Assembly (NCBI RefSeq): GCF_020075495.1
Contig: NZ_JABYQT010000003.1
Coordinates: 310,001 to 374,000, forward strand
Direction of reading: 5' to 3'
DNA length: 64,000 nt
Source of the DNA: Vreelandella aquamarina
GTDB lineage: Bacteria > Pseudomonadota > Gammaproteobacteria > Pseudomonadales > Halomonadaceae
Within the stretch, counting starts at the first letter, position 1, and every line of letters starts with the position of its first letter. A program made the position numbers and the translations under genes. Shown here in pieces: positions 19,898-27,555 of the stretch. The notes under the pieces were generated by a model. It saw only the letters and a program-made list of their open reading frames with translations. It did no database searches and was not told the origin of the DNA.

Positions 19898-19942
19898 GAC
19901 GCCTTTAATCAATAGATTGAAGAAGAGCCAGCCGATCAGGTA

Positions 19943-20173
19943 TCACCCGACATGACGCTTGACCCCTTTGCGTTTAACCACCACTTCGAGCCCCATTAAA
20001 TCCAGCACGTCCAGTACCTTCTGTAATTGCAGGGTAGGCTTGCCGCGTTCCAGAACTACGATGAAGCGGTTGCCGATGCCCGCAAGGCCCGCCAGATCAA
20101 TCTGCAATAAGCCTTGCTCGGGGCGTAGTTGTCGCACCAGGCGGCCGGAGTTGTTTAACAAAAGATTTGTCAA
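19943..20173 (-). pseudogene. HipB-like HTH antitoxin, probably a 5'-truncated remnant
   Basis: The 76-aa frame contains the HTH and C-terminal strand of small HipB/y4mF-type regulators (QGLLQIDLAGLAGIGNRFIV, LERGKPTLQLQKVLDVLDLMGLEVVV). The only upstream starts are a TTG at 20173 and internal codons, and the normal first helix is poorly preserved. No hipA-like toxin is adjacent. A more decayed homologue lies at 21919-22047, so I read this as an orphan or remnant. It could still be expressed from the TTG. Confidence 0.5.
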
Positions 20174-20289
20174 TCATACGGGACCCGACAGTTGGCAGAA
20201 AAGGCGACGGCTTCCTGGGTGTTCAAATGAACGCAGTCCGCCTTGTGGTCATTGCCGCAGCGCGGCACATAACCCTGAGATTGCGCCTT

Positions 20290-20400
20290 CCATTTTCGAT
20301 AGTGAGGACTTGCTGGGGGGAATCCGTCGCCGCGTAGAAAGGCGCTCCGTGATGCTTGCGACAATGCAGTCAGTGGCACATATCTACTCGAAGCGGATCG
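20290..20400 (-). pseudogene. Fragment of a GFA (glutathione-dependent formaldehyde-activating-like) gene
   Basis: At nucleotide level this stretch aligns with the intact GFA gene around 22465-22525: both contain CGTAGAAA followed by GTGCTTGCG- or ATGCTTGCG-type sequence and the reverse complement of the CHC..DC zinc motif. Here the frame is broken near TGCCACTGACTGCATTG. The surrounding bases 20174-20290 encode nothing I recognise. Confidence 0.5.
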
Positions 20401-20505
20401 CTTTTAGTGAGAGATTTTTGGCAGTGCCCTTGGTTCTAAATAGGGCATCCGCCCGACCCGCTATGTGCTTTACTATCAGCAACGTCCCTTCACGGAGAAA
20501 ACCCC

Positions 20506-21456
20506 ATGGCCATAGGCGGTTTGATTGGATTGCTGGATGACATTGCCGCCCTGGCGAAGTTATCCGCTGCATCGCTTGACGACGTGAGCGCCGCCGCCGG
20601 GCGGGCGACGGCGAAGGCGGCCGGGGTGGTGGTGGATGATACGGCGGTAACGCCGCAATATTTACAAGGGGTAACGGCCGAGCGTGAGCTGTCGATCGTG
20701 AAGCAGATCGCGCTGGGGTCTATCCGCAACAAGCTGATCATTATCCTGCCGGTGGCGCTGCTGCTGAATCACTTCTTGCCCACGCTGTTGCCGATCATCC
20801 TGATGGTGGGCGGCACCTACCTGGCGTTTGAGGGCGCGGAGAAGGTCTGGCACAAGCTTTCCGGTAAGCATGATGACGACAAGCCGGCGGTCGAGAAGGG
20901 GCCGGAAGCCGAGAAAAAGATCGTCAGTGGGGCCGTGCGCACCGACCTGATTCTGTCTGCTGAAATCATGGTGATTGCGCTTTCTACGGTTTCTCATCAG
21001 GGGTTCTGGTCGCAGCTGGTGAGCCTGGTGGTGGTGGCGTTTGTCATCACCCTGCTGGTGTATGGCGTGGTGGCGCTGCTGGTCAGGATGGATGATATCG
21101 GCCTGAAACTTGCCCAGCAGGAGAGTTCGGGCCTACAGAAACTGGGCCGTAGCCTGGTGACGGCCATGCCCAAGGTGCTGGCGACCATCTCGGTAGTGGG
21201 CACCGTGGCCATGCTCTGGGTGGGTGGGCATATCCTGATGGCCAACCTGGGGGCGGATGGCACGGGGTGGTTCAACGCCCCCTATGAGTGGGTTCACCAT
21301 ATCGAGCACGGCATTGCCGAGGCAACCGGCACCTTGGGCGGTGTGCTGGGCTGGAGCTTCAATACGCTGTGTTCAGCGGTGATTGGCTTCTTGGTGGGCT
21401 CGGTGGTGGTGGGTGTGCTGCACTTCATTCCTGCCAAGAAGACGCATTCGGCATAG
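20506..21456 (+). CDS. DUF808 (YedI-like) inner-membrane protein
   Basis: The 316-aa protein starts MAIGGLIGLLDDIAALAKLSAASLDDV, the diagnostic N-terminus of DUF808. Hydrophobic segments follow at about 77-110 and 150-205, then 225-245 and 285-310. The conserved GTYLAFEGAEKVWHKL and VGVLHFIPAKK tail are present. A GGAG precedes the ATG. The function of the family is unknown. It is flanked on both sides by decayed HTH and GFA sequences, with no obvious operon partners. Confidence 0.92.
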   Translation: MAIGGLIGLLDDIAALAKLSAASLDDVSAAAGRATAKAAGVVVDDTAVTPQYLQGVTAERELSIVKQIALGSIRNKLIIILPVALLLNHFLPTLLPIILMVGGTYLAFEGAEKVWHKLSGKHDDDKPAVEKGPEAEKKIVSGAVRTDLILSAEIMVIALSTVSHQGFWSQLVSLVVVAFVITLLVYGVVALLVRMDDIGLKLAQQESSGLQKLGRSLVTAMPKVLATISVVGTVAMLWVGGHILMANLGADGTGWFNAPYEWVHHIEHGIAEATGTLGGVLGWSFNTLCSAVIGFLVGSVVVGVLHFIPAKKTHSA

Positions 21457-21547
21457 GGGCGGCCGTAACTTCATTTGCTCGACAATCCGCGCAGCGCCGG
21501 GCGCAATCCCATGCCTGGTTAACAACGCGTGACCAGATGCTAAGGGG

Positions 21548-21856
21548 TCAATAAGAACCGCGCTTGCAGTTATCGCGATACAGCGGGGCATCGGTGCCGA
21601 GCGCCAACCGCTTGGTGTTGCTGTTGTAGTAGAAGCGCCCGGACTCGGCGCCTGAAAGCGCATAGTCGCCGCACACCCCATAGCCCTTGTTGACTTGCCT
21701 CAGGTGGGAAATTTCGACCAATGCCTGGCTATCGAGCCGTTTCGCTATCGTCTCGGCGATGTGGGCATCACGCTGGGCCTCGGAATAGGCCTGGCCGCCG
21801 AATATCAGACCCGCCACGACAAAAATGGCGACGACGGGAATCCATAGATTATGCAT
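21548..21856 (-). CDS. Small hypothetical protein with N-terminal signal anchor
   Basis: I do not recognise this family. The 102-aa product has one hydrophobic segment (WIPVVAIFVVAGLIFGGQAY) and then a soluble, presumably periplasmic, domain with two cysteines (GYGVCGDYALSG and RDNCKRG) that could form a disulfide. The SGRFYYNSNTKRLAL stretch looks like an ordered beta region. No strong ribosome binding site precedes the ATG. Confidence 0.55.
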   Translation of the reverse strand: MHNLWIPVVAIFVVAGLIFGGQAYSEAQRDAHIAETIAKRLDSQALVEISHLRQVNKGYGVCGDYALSGAESGRFYYNSNTKRLALGTDAPLYRDNCKRGSY

Positions 21857-21918
21857 GGGGTGTCCAGTGAGAGAATCTTGAAGCGCATGACTTCAGCAAA
21901 AAAAATATTTAGCGGGAT

Positions 21919-22047
21919 AATAACTTTTTGCTCATCAACTTTCATCGGTTGTTGAGCGATGAGCACGATTCGCCTTGCGCTTCTACCGGCGATACTTGTC
22001 AGATCTATCTGCAGCAAGCCCTGACCGGTGTGGTGTTGGCGCACCAC
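21919..22047 (-). pseudogene. Highly decayed HipB-like HTH remnant
   Basis: The frame reads VRQHHTGQGLLQIDLTSIAG and then a degraded helix. The DNA is recognisably related to the HTH remnant at 19943-20173 (shared GTGCG-CAAC, GGCTT, TGCAGAT and GATCTG blocks in the same order). After about 22 residues it loses similarity and runs into unrelated codons, so it is not a working protein. Confidence 0.5.
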
Positions 22048-22121
22048 TGGCCAGGCTCATCGCTTGGGCGAGTGCTGGAGTATGAAGAAGCGCCATTCTT
22101 TGTCCTGGCGAGCCTTTCATG

Positions 22122-22188
22122 ATTACCGAGCGGTAATTCGTGAGGCCAAATCTGATAAGATTGATCCATAAGTTACCGTTCGGTAACT
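22122..22188. promoter_or_regulatory. Two TetR-operator-like palindromes
   Basis: ATTACCGAGCGGTAAT (22122-22137) and AGTTACCGTTCGGTAACT (22171-22188) share the TTACCG-NN-CGGTAA core (one spacer is AG, the other TT minus one position by alignment). Their centres are about 50 bp apart. They resemble operators of TetR-family repressors, but no tetR gene adjoins them. Confidence 0.55.
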
Positions 22189-22223
22189 AGAATAGCTGAC
22201 CCAAGCGTTGACGTCCCGGGTGG

Positions 22224-22598
22224 TCAATCTTCTCGATCCCGATCATGGCGCTCCGCAACCGGAAAGGGCGGTAGCCACTGCTCGCGACGAATGTTCCAGA
22301 GCTCGTAGGTTGGCTTTAGCTGGTCTGGCTCATCCAGGGCGCCAAGGTATAGCTCGATTTCGTCTTCGCTTTCCGAAAACACCGACGAGCCGCAGGTCGG
22401 GCAGAAGTAGCGCCCTTTATAGCTATGCGGCTCACCTTCGACGGTAACGGTACCCTTGGGATAGTCCGCCGCGACGTAGAAAAGAGTGCCGTGGTGCTTG
22501 CGGCAATCCATGCAGTGGCAAATGCCCACCCCCCGTGATTCACCACTGGCTGTGAACCGCACCTTGCCGCACAGGCAGCCACCGGTTAGTTGCTTCAT
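22224..22598 (-). CDS. GFA family (CENP-V/GFA zinc-binding) protein
   Basis: The product is about 124 aa from the ATG at 22598. The zinc ligands are clear: GGCLCGKVRF, GICHCMDCRKHHG and YFCPTCGSSVF. The family includes glutathione-dependent formaldehyde-activating enzyme, but most members have no proven catalytic role, so I keep the name at family level. The frame extends to a TTG at 22613, but MKQLTGGCLCG is the usual start. A broken second copy lies about 2 kb to the left. Confidence 0.88.
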   Translation of the reverse strand: MKQLTGGCLCGKVRFTASGESRGVGICHCMDCRKHHGTLFYVAADYPKGTVTVEGEPHSYKGRYFCPTCGSSVFSESEDEIELYLGALDEPDQLKPTYELWNIRREQWLPPFPVAERHDRDRED

Positions 22599-22687
22599 TG
22601 CCGGTCTTCGCAAGATTTATCTGACATACCGTGATTGAATAGCACCATCTTCTAATCTCTTTTTATATATAAAAGGGTCATGGTTCC

Positions 22688-23338
22688 ATGTCCGAGTTTT
22701 ACCATCATCAACAGCAGTTCGATAACACTTTCGAGCAGCTGCCTCATTATAAGGCTTATCCGCGTATGGCGCCTTTCGTGGGGAGCCTCTACGGCCACTG
22801 TGGCCCGAAGATTCTATTGGTGGCTGAAAGTCACTACCTGCCACCGGAGAGTTCGCTTCACCTGGACGCCCAACGCTGGTATGCCGGATCGCAAGCGGAT
22901 CTTGGCACCGATGATCAGCCTGGCTGGATATATACCCGCAAGATCATCGATAAAGAGCACGGCCAATGGGTCGCGAGAGGACACGAGATCTACCGTCGCT
23001 TGAATCGAGCATTGGGGGAGGCGGGGTATGAAGGAGACGGCAATCTATTCCGATACGTTGCCTTCATGAACGGGTTTCAGCGACCTGCCGTCACCGGAAA
23101 GAGCTTGAACGTCCAGCCAGAGGATCTGGAGGTTGCCAGGCAGACGCTCAATGGGGTGATCGATATCATCGAGCCTGATCGCGTGATCTTCGTCTCCACG
23201 AAAGCGAAAAGACATTTGAGCAAGCATCTTGAGATCGCCTCGAGCGGGGTGCCTCACCCTGCCAGCGCCTGGTGGTATCGGGCCTCCCGGCTTGGAACGG
23301 GCAAAGAGCGCTTTATTCGCCATGTTTCAGGTGTTTGA
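22688..23338 (+). CDS. Hypothetical protein, possibly uracil-DNA-glycosylase-fold
   Basis: The 216-aa product is not one I can name. Two segments resemble the uracil-DNA glycosylase fold: KILLVAESHYLP near residue 40, where UDG-like proteins have the water-activating loop, and SGVPHPASAWW near residue 190, which recalls the HPS leucine-loop motif. Between them the protein has ordinary mixed alpha/beta character (EPDRVIFVSTKAKR as a central strand). There are no membrane segments. An AAAGGG lies upstream of the ATG. The fold assignment is tentative. Confidence 0.6.
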   Translation: MSEFYHHQQQFDNTFEQLPHYKAYPRMAPFVGSLYGHCGPKILLVAESHYLPPESSLHLDAQRWYAGSQADLGTDDQPGWIYTRKIIDKEHGQWVARGHEIYRRLNRALGEAGYEGDGNLFRYVAFMNGFQRPAVTGKSLNVQPEDLEVARQTLNGVIDIIEPDRVIFVSTKAKRHLSKHLEIASSGVPHPASAWWYRASRLGTGKERFIRHVSGV

Positions 23339-23412
23339 AACGCAGAGAACTCTCGCGACCGGCCTCGAGGCCGAGACATGACCGTAACCCGCCCGTGAAG
23401 CCGGCCGCACGG

Positions 23413-23841
23413 TTACCGCTTTAGCAGCCCGCCATCGACCACGTATTGGCTGCCCGTCACGAAAGAGACGTCGTCGGAAAGCAGGAAGGTGGCCACTGCA
23501 GCCGGCATGAAATCGCGAAAGCGGGTGTCTATGGGGCCGGGAATCAGCGTATTGACTCGAATGTTCCTTGCTCCCAGCTCGGCGGCCCAGCCGCGTACCA
23601 AGGCGACCAGGGCCGACTTGGCCGCGGCGTAAAGGCTCGTGGCGGGGGCGCCTTCGTAAACGGAGGTGGAGCTGGTGACCACGACCGAGGCGCCCTCGTG
23701 CAGGTGATTCGCCAGCGTAGCCATCTGAAGTACCGGGCCTTTCAGGTTGGCGCCGATGATCTGGTCGAACGCCGCCGGCGTGACCTCTTCGGCGTGACCA
23801 AGGCGGGCAACGCCGGCATTCAGCCAGAGCCCGTCCAGGCC
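23413..23841 (-). pseudogene. SDR oxidoreductase, 3' fragment
   Basis: From the junction at about 23841 the frame reads GLDGLWLNAGVARLG (the SDR NAG motif), then the catalytic serine region (VVTSSTS) and YAAAK (Tyr/Lys), then NTLIPGPIDT and a normal C-terminus ending GGLLKR. The N-terminal half with the GxxxGxG cofactor-binding motif is absent. It has been replaced by the 5' part of an unrelated membrane-protein gene, so this is the remainder of a deleted gene. Confidence 0.8.
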
Positions 23842-24217
23842 TCACGTCATCGATGAAATAGGTGTACACGGTATAACGCCCGCCACCGTTGCCCGCCGTG
23901 CCCGTGCGTTTCTCTTCGATCAGCCGACCGCGCACCTGGGTCGTCGTGTGCCGGAGCGTGGTGGCTCGCTCCAGGCCATGCGCCATGAAAAAGACGCCCA
24001 GTACCGCGACGACCAGATCCAGCACGATCAGAAAGCCGATCAGCAGTACCGGCGCGCGGATATCATCCATCACGAATGCCACCGGCAGCGCGACGCTGAG
24101 CACGAGAAAGAAGATGCCCAACAGCACCAGCAGCCATTTGAAGAACACCACGCGCAGGTAAACCGTGCGGGCGTGGTGCTTTTCCAGGGCGGTCAGCGGG
24201 CGGGAGTGGTTGCTCAA
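23842..24217 (-). pseudogene. Membrane protein, 5' fragment
   Basis: The first about 124 codons encode an intact start (MSNHSRPLTALEKHHARTVY), two hydrophobic segments (about 27-48 and 57-79) and then a soluble start VRGRLIEEKRTGTAGNGGGRYTVYTYFIDD, reminiscent of DUF3592-type proteins. Immediately after this the frame enters the SDR fragment out of register and continues as nonsense to 23327. The C-terminal part of the original gene is missing. Confidence 0.7.
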
Positions 24218-24289
24218 GCAGGGCTCCTTGTTAGTGGCAAAAGATTAGCTGAAAGAGATTTTTGGGTCATGATGGCCAGCCGCCACCGC

Positions 24290-24460
24290 TTACCCTCTCA
24301 ACCTTTTCTCGTGCGGCGTTTCATCGAACCCTGGGTCGAAGCGCCGGCGCAGCGCTCGGATCACTTTACCTATAAGCAGGGTGATCAGCAAAAGCCCCAC
24401 CACATAACCCACCACGGCCAGCAGGCTCAGAAAGAAGTCGATGCTGATCAGAAAGTCCAT
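24290..24460 (-). CDS. Small single-pass membrane protein
   Basis: The 56-aa frame MDFLISIDFFLSLLAVVGYV... has one long hydrophobic segment followed by a basic stretch (KVIRALRRRFD) and a short polar tail. That arrangement would place the C-terminus in the cytoplasm. A start at 24475 (MQPVT) is also open and neither start has a good ribosome binding site. I do not recognise a family; it could be spurious. Confidence 0.4.
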   Translation of the reverse strand: MDFLISIDFFLSLLAVVGYVVGLLLITLLIGKVIRALRRRFDPGFDETPHEKRLRG

Positions 24461-24642
24461 CGTGACCGGCTGCATTGGCCGACAAAATGGCCTGGCCGAT
24501 TCGCGTCAACCTCACCGTGAACAAGGCAGTTGTCTGCCAACGCTGAATATCACGTATCATCCGCTCAGCAACGCCGGTGAGCGGTCGCTGTAAGTGGGTC
24601 AAAAGGGGGCTATCCTTTCTAAAATTGCAAAAAGGGCCGTCG

Positions 24643-25803
24643 ATGCTGAATGTGATAAAACGATCCTGGTCGCCCGGCGTTGCGGGAAACCCGAGCAGGC
24701 TGCGTCGAAAGATAGAGCTTTGCAATCAGGTCGGGTTGTTCGGGGCCATTGCTACCACGCCTTACCAGCTGTTCTACTTTTTCTACGATTTCGCCCTTTA
24801 CCGCGGGGTGTTTCTTTTCAATCTGCTCTTCATGACGGTCTATCTCGTGGTGCTTCTGTTGAATCACTGGCGGTGGCACCGGGCGGCCAGAAACGTCTTG
24901 CTGGTGAACGTGTGCAGTCAGCTGTTCGTGGTGACGTTCTTCATCAGCGCCGGTGCGGGCGTACACCTGTTCTACTTCACCATTGCCTCTATCCTGGTGT
25001 TTCTTTTTAAGCGCCTGCGCGTAACGACGTATGTTCCCATGATGGTGCTGTTGGGCGTGCTCTATTTGAGTGCCCATTTTCTGTTTTCGCCGGGCTCCGT
25101 GCCGGCGCCGGTGCCTTCACCCTGGATCGATATCATGTATGCCGGCAGCGTGACGGGTGCGCTGGCGCTGCTGGGGGTCTTTCTCTACCTCTTTCGCAAG
25201 CAGATCGATCAGGCGGAAGACGAGCTGACGCGCACCAACCAGCATCTGGAAACATTGAGCAACACCGACCCCCTGACGGGCCTTGCCAACCGGCGCGTGC
25301 TGGATGAAACGCTTGCGCAGGAGTGGGCCCGCCTGGCCCGCTGGCCCGGTGCGCTTTGCGTCATCATGTGCGATGTGGATCACTTCAAGCTGTTCAATGA
25401 CCACTACGGCCATGATGGCGGCGACCGCTGCCTGCGCGAGATTACCGCGGCGCTGCAAGGCGTACTCTCGCGGCCTTCCGATTTACTGGTGCGTTATGGC
25501 GGAGAGGAGTTTGCAGTCGTGCTGCCCGGCACCGATCAGGCGGGGAGCCGTTATATCGGTGAAAAGTTGCGCCAGGCGGTCGAGGGCCTGAACATTCCCA
25601 ACGAGAAGTCGGTCACCGCTGCGTGTGTCACCATCAGCGTCGGGGTATCGGGGATCGATCACTTCAGCCCGGATCTCAACCGGCACGGGGTTGATCATCT
25701 GTTGAAGCGTGCGGACCAGGCGCTTTACCAGGCAAAGGCGGGTGGGCGTAACCGGATGGTTTTCCTGCCTTATCTGGGGGCGTCTACTCTGGTCGAGCAG
25801 TAG
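24643..25803 (+). CDS. Membrane-bound diguanylate cyclase (GGDEF)
   Basis: The 386-aa product has about six hydrophobic segments between residues 30 and 185, a short linker helix, and a C-terminal GGDEF domain. The domain opens with the usual SNTDPLTGLANRR. The active-site signature is GGEEF at about 286-290. An inhibitory I-site RPSD lies at 277-280, exactly five residues before it, so the enzyme should make cyclic di-GMP and be product-inhibited. No EAL domain is attached. I chose the ATG at 24643 (preceded by AAAGGG) over an upstream open ATG at 24577. A bidirectional terminator follows. Confidence 0.9.
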   Translation: MLNVIKRSWSPGVAGNPSRLRRKIELCNQVGLFGAIATTPYQLFYFFYDFALYRGVFLFNLLFMTVYLVVLLLNHWRWHRAARNVLLVNVCSQLFVVTFFISAGAGVHLFYFTIASILVFLFKRLRVTTYVPMMVLLGVLYLSAHFLFSPGSVPAPVPSPWIDIMYAGSVTGALALLGVFLYLFRKQIDQAEDELTRTNQHLETLSNTDPLTGLANRRVLDETLAQEWARLARWPGALCVIMCDVDHFKLFNDHYGHDGGDRCLREITAALQGVLSRPSDLLVRYGGEEFAVVLPGTDQAGSRYIGEKLRQAVEGLNIPNEKSVTAACVTISVGVSGIDHFSPDLNRHGVDHLLKRADQALYQAKAGGRNRMVFLPYLGASTLVEQ

Positions 25804-25833
25804 GGGTTTATAAGGGGCAGGGAAGCATGACGC

Positions 25834-25867
25834 AAAAGGGCCGCTCATCAACCAAGCGGCCCTTTTT
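25834..25867. terminator. Bidirectional terminator between convergent genes
   Basis: AAAAGGGCCGCT and AGCGGCCCTTTTT pair around a 9-base loop, with A residues on the left and T residues on the right. It can serve both the diguanylate cyclase (+) and the DUF1330 operon (-). Confidence 0.85.
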
Positions 25868-25896
25868 ACTACGTGGTGCAGTGCGAAACAGGCGCC

Positions 25897-26193
25897 TTAC
25901 GCTTCTTCCACCCCATCCACGATGAACACGCGGTAGTCGGCGCCCTGGAAGCGGTGCTGTCGGGCTTCCTGGTAAGCGTCGCTTTGATACCAGGCGCGGG
26001 CGGCGGCCATATCCGGGAAGCGCAGAATCACTGCGCCTTCCATGTCGCTGCCTTCCAGCACTTCAAAGTCGCCGTAGAAAGCGAGCGGCTTGGGGTCGTG
26101 GCCTTCGCGGGCGGCCTTGGCCTTTTCGGCGTAACGCGAAAAGGCGTCAGCGTCGTGGGTACGTTCGCGGGTCAGTACGACATAAGCGGGCAT
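25897..26193 (-). CDS. DUF1330 family protein
   Basis: The 98-aa protein is a dimeric ferredoxin-like-fold family member: PAYVVLTRERTHD at the start, VLEGSDMEGAVILRFPDMAAARAWYQSDAYQEAR in the centre. An AAGGAGG sequence precedes the ATG. It is the last gene of a three-gene unit with the DJ-1-like and TetR genes. Function is unknown for the family; the context points to detoxification of electrophiles. Confidence 0.88.
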   Translation of the reverse strand: MPAYVVLTRERTHDADAFSRYAEKAKAAREGHDPKPLAFYGDFEVLEGSDMEGAVILRFPDMAAARAWYQSDAYQEARQHRFQGADYRVFIVDGVEEA

Positions 26194-26203
26194 GAGCGCC
26201 TCC

Positions 26204-26881
26204 TTAGGCGAGTTGCTTGAGCAGGGCGTCAGCAGTGGCTTCGGACGAGCCGGGGTTCTGGCCGGTAATCAGCAGGCCATCAACGAGCACGTAAGAACTC
26301 CAGTCGTCGCCCTTGCTGTACTCACCGCCGTTCTCCTTGAGCATGTCCTCGACCAGAAACGGCACTACCTTGGTCAGGCCAACGGCCTCTTCTTCGCTGT
26401 TGCTGAAACCAGTGACCTTGCGGCCAGCCACTACCGGTTTGCCATCGCTGCCTTTCACGTGGCGCAGTACGCCTGGGGCGTGGCAGACCGCGGCAACGGG
26501 CTTGCCGGCGGCCAGGGCGTCTTCGATCAGGCGCACGGAGGTGGCGCTTTCCGCCAGGTCCCACAGCGGGCCGTGGCCGCCGGGGTAGAATACCGCGTCG
26601 AATTCGGCGATGTTCATGTCGGCAAGCTTGTGCGTGTTGGCCAGCGCTTTCTGGGCGTCGAGGTCTGCCTGGAAGCGGTTGGTGGCCTCGGTCTGGGCGT
26701 CTGGCGCGTTGCTGCTGGGGTCCAGCGGCGGCTGGCCGCCTTCCGGCGAGGCCAGAGTGAGTTCGGCGCCCGCATCGAGGAAGGTGTAGTAGGGCGCGGC
26801 CAGCTCTTCGAGCCAGAAGCCGGTCTTGTTGCCGGTATCACCAAGTTGGTCGTGCGAGGTTACTACGACAAGAATTTTCAT
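26204..26881 (-). CDS. DJ-1/PfpI superfamily protein, type 1 glutamine amidotransferase-like
   Basis: The 225-aa protein contains the nucleophile elbow AAVCHAPGVL and the preceding AVFYPGGHGPLWDL with its acidic neighbour, as in the Hsp31/YDR533C group of methylglyoxal-detoxifying or deglycase enzymes. ATG 26881 overlaps the upstream TetR stop codon (ATGA), so translation is coupled. A long open frame continues upstream to 27199, but the family N-terminus MKILVVVTSHDQLGDTGNKTG fixes the start. The role is inferred as reactive-carbonyl defence. Confidence 0.9.
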   Translation of the reverse strand: MKILVVVTSHDQLGDTGNKTGFWLEELAAPYYTFLDAGAELTLASPEGGQPPLDPSSNAPDAQTEATNRFQADLDAQKALANTHKLADMNIAEFDAVFYPGGHGPLWDLAESATSVRLIEDALAAGKPVAAVCHAPGVLRHVKGSDGKPVVAGRKVTGFSNSEEEAVGLTKVVPFLVEDMLKENGGEYSKGDDWSSYVLVDGLLITGQNPGSSEATADALLKQLA

Positions 26882-27519
26882 GCTGGCGTCCTTTCTTGGG
26901 TGGATTGGGCAGAGAGATTTAACAGAGCGTAGGTGGCTTTGAGCGCCGCATCCAGCGGCACCCGGTCGCGGGTGATCTTGGCGCGCAGGCTGGCGCCCAG
27001 CCACAGCTGGTAGAGCGTGGTGGCAAGCTCGGCGGCACTGCCCTGGGTCGTGGTCAAGCCCGGAAGCGAGCCATCCTCGACGGCGGCATCGATAGCCTGG
27101 GCCAACCGGGCAATGACCTGCTCGGTGCCGCGTTTCAGCACCTGGCGCATGCGCTCGGAAAGATCGCTGACTTCCGCTGCAAGCTTGACCGCCAGGCATT
27201 TACCGCGCGGGTCGCCGTGATGTTGGGTGTCACGCCAGTGGATCCAGTAGCTCATCAGCCGCTCGGCGTGGGAGGCGCCCTGTTCCAGGCGCTCGTCGAG
27301 CTGGTCAAGATAGCCTGTGAAGTAGTCTTCCAGCAGCGCTTCACCGAACGCTTCCTTCGAGCCGAAGTAGTGGTAGAAGGAGCCCTTGGGCACCGCGGCG
27401 GCCTTGAGAATCTCGTTGAGTCCTACCGCCGTGAATCCTCGGCCCGCGATGATCAGCTGGCCGGTATGCAGAATGCGCTGCCGGACATCGCCGGTAACTG
27501 GTGTCGTGTTCATGCCCAT
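26878..27519 (-). CDS. TetR-family transcriptional regulator (NemR/AcrR-like)
   Basis: The 213-aa protein has a typical N-terminal HTH (RILHTGQLIIAGRGFTAVGLNEILKAAAVPKGSFYHYFGSKEAF) and a helical ligand domain with Cys105 region RGKCLAVKLAAEVSDLS. That resembles the NemR group, which senses electrophiles through cysteine. It overlaps the DJ-1-like gene by four bases and a palindromic operator candidate lies just upstream, so autoregulation of the whole operon is likely. ATG 27519 and ATG 27513 are both possible starts. Confidence 0.88.
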   Translation of the reverse strand: MGMNTTPVTGDVRQRILHTGQLIIAGRGFTAVGLNEILKAAAVPKGSFYHYFGSKEAFGEALLEDYFTGYLDQLDERLEQGASHAERLMSYWIHWRDTQHHGDPRGKCLAVKLAAEVSDLSERMRQVLKRGTEQVIARLAQAIDAAVEDGSLPGLTTTQGSAAELATTLYQLWLGASLRAKITRDRVPLDAALKATYALLNLSAQSTQERTPA

Positions 27520-27533
27520 AGCTTACGCTTGAT

Positions 27534-27548
27534 TAGACCAGTCGTCTA
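27534..27548. promoter_or_regulatory. Operator candidate for the TetR regulator
   Basis: TAGAC-CAGTC-GTCTA is a palindrome with 5-bp arms, 15 bases upstream of the TetR start. It resembles TAGACC-N-GGTCTA sites bound by NemR-like TetR proteins, with one base less between the arms. Confidence 0.5.
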
Positions 27549-27555
27549 GCAGGCG

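Noticed and set aside
19943..20173. A complete HipBA toxin-antitoxin pair
   Set aside because: Only the HTH part is present, with a TTG start and no toxin gene on either side.
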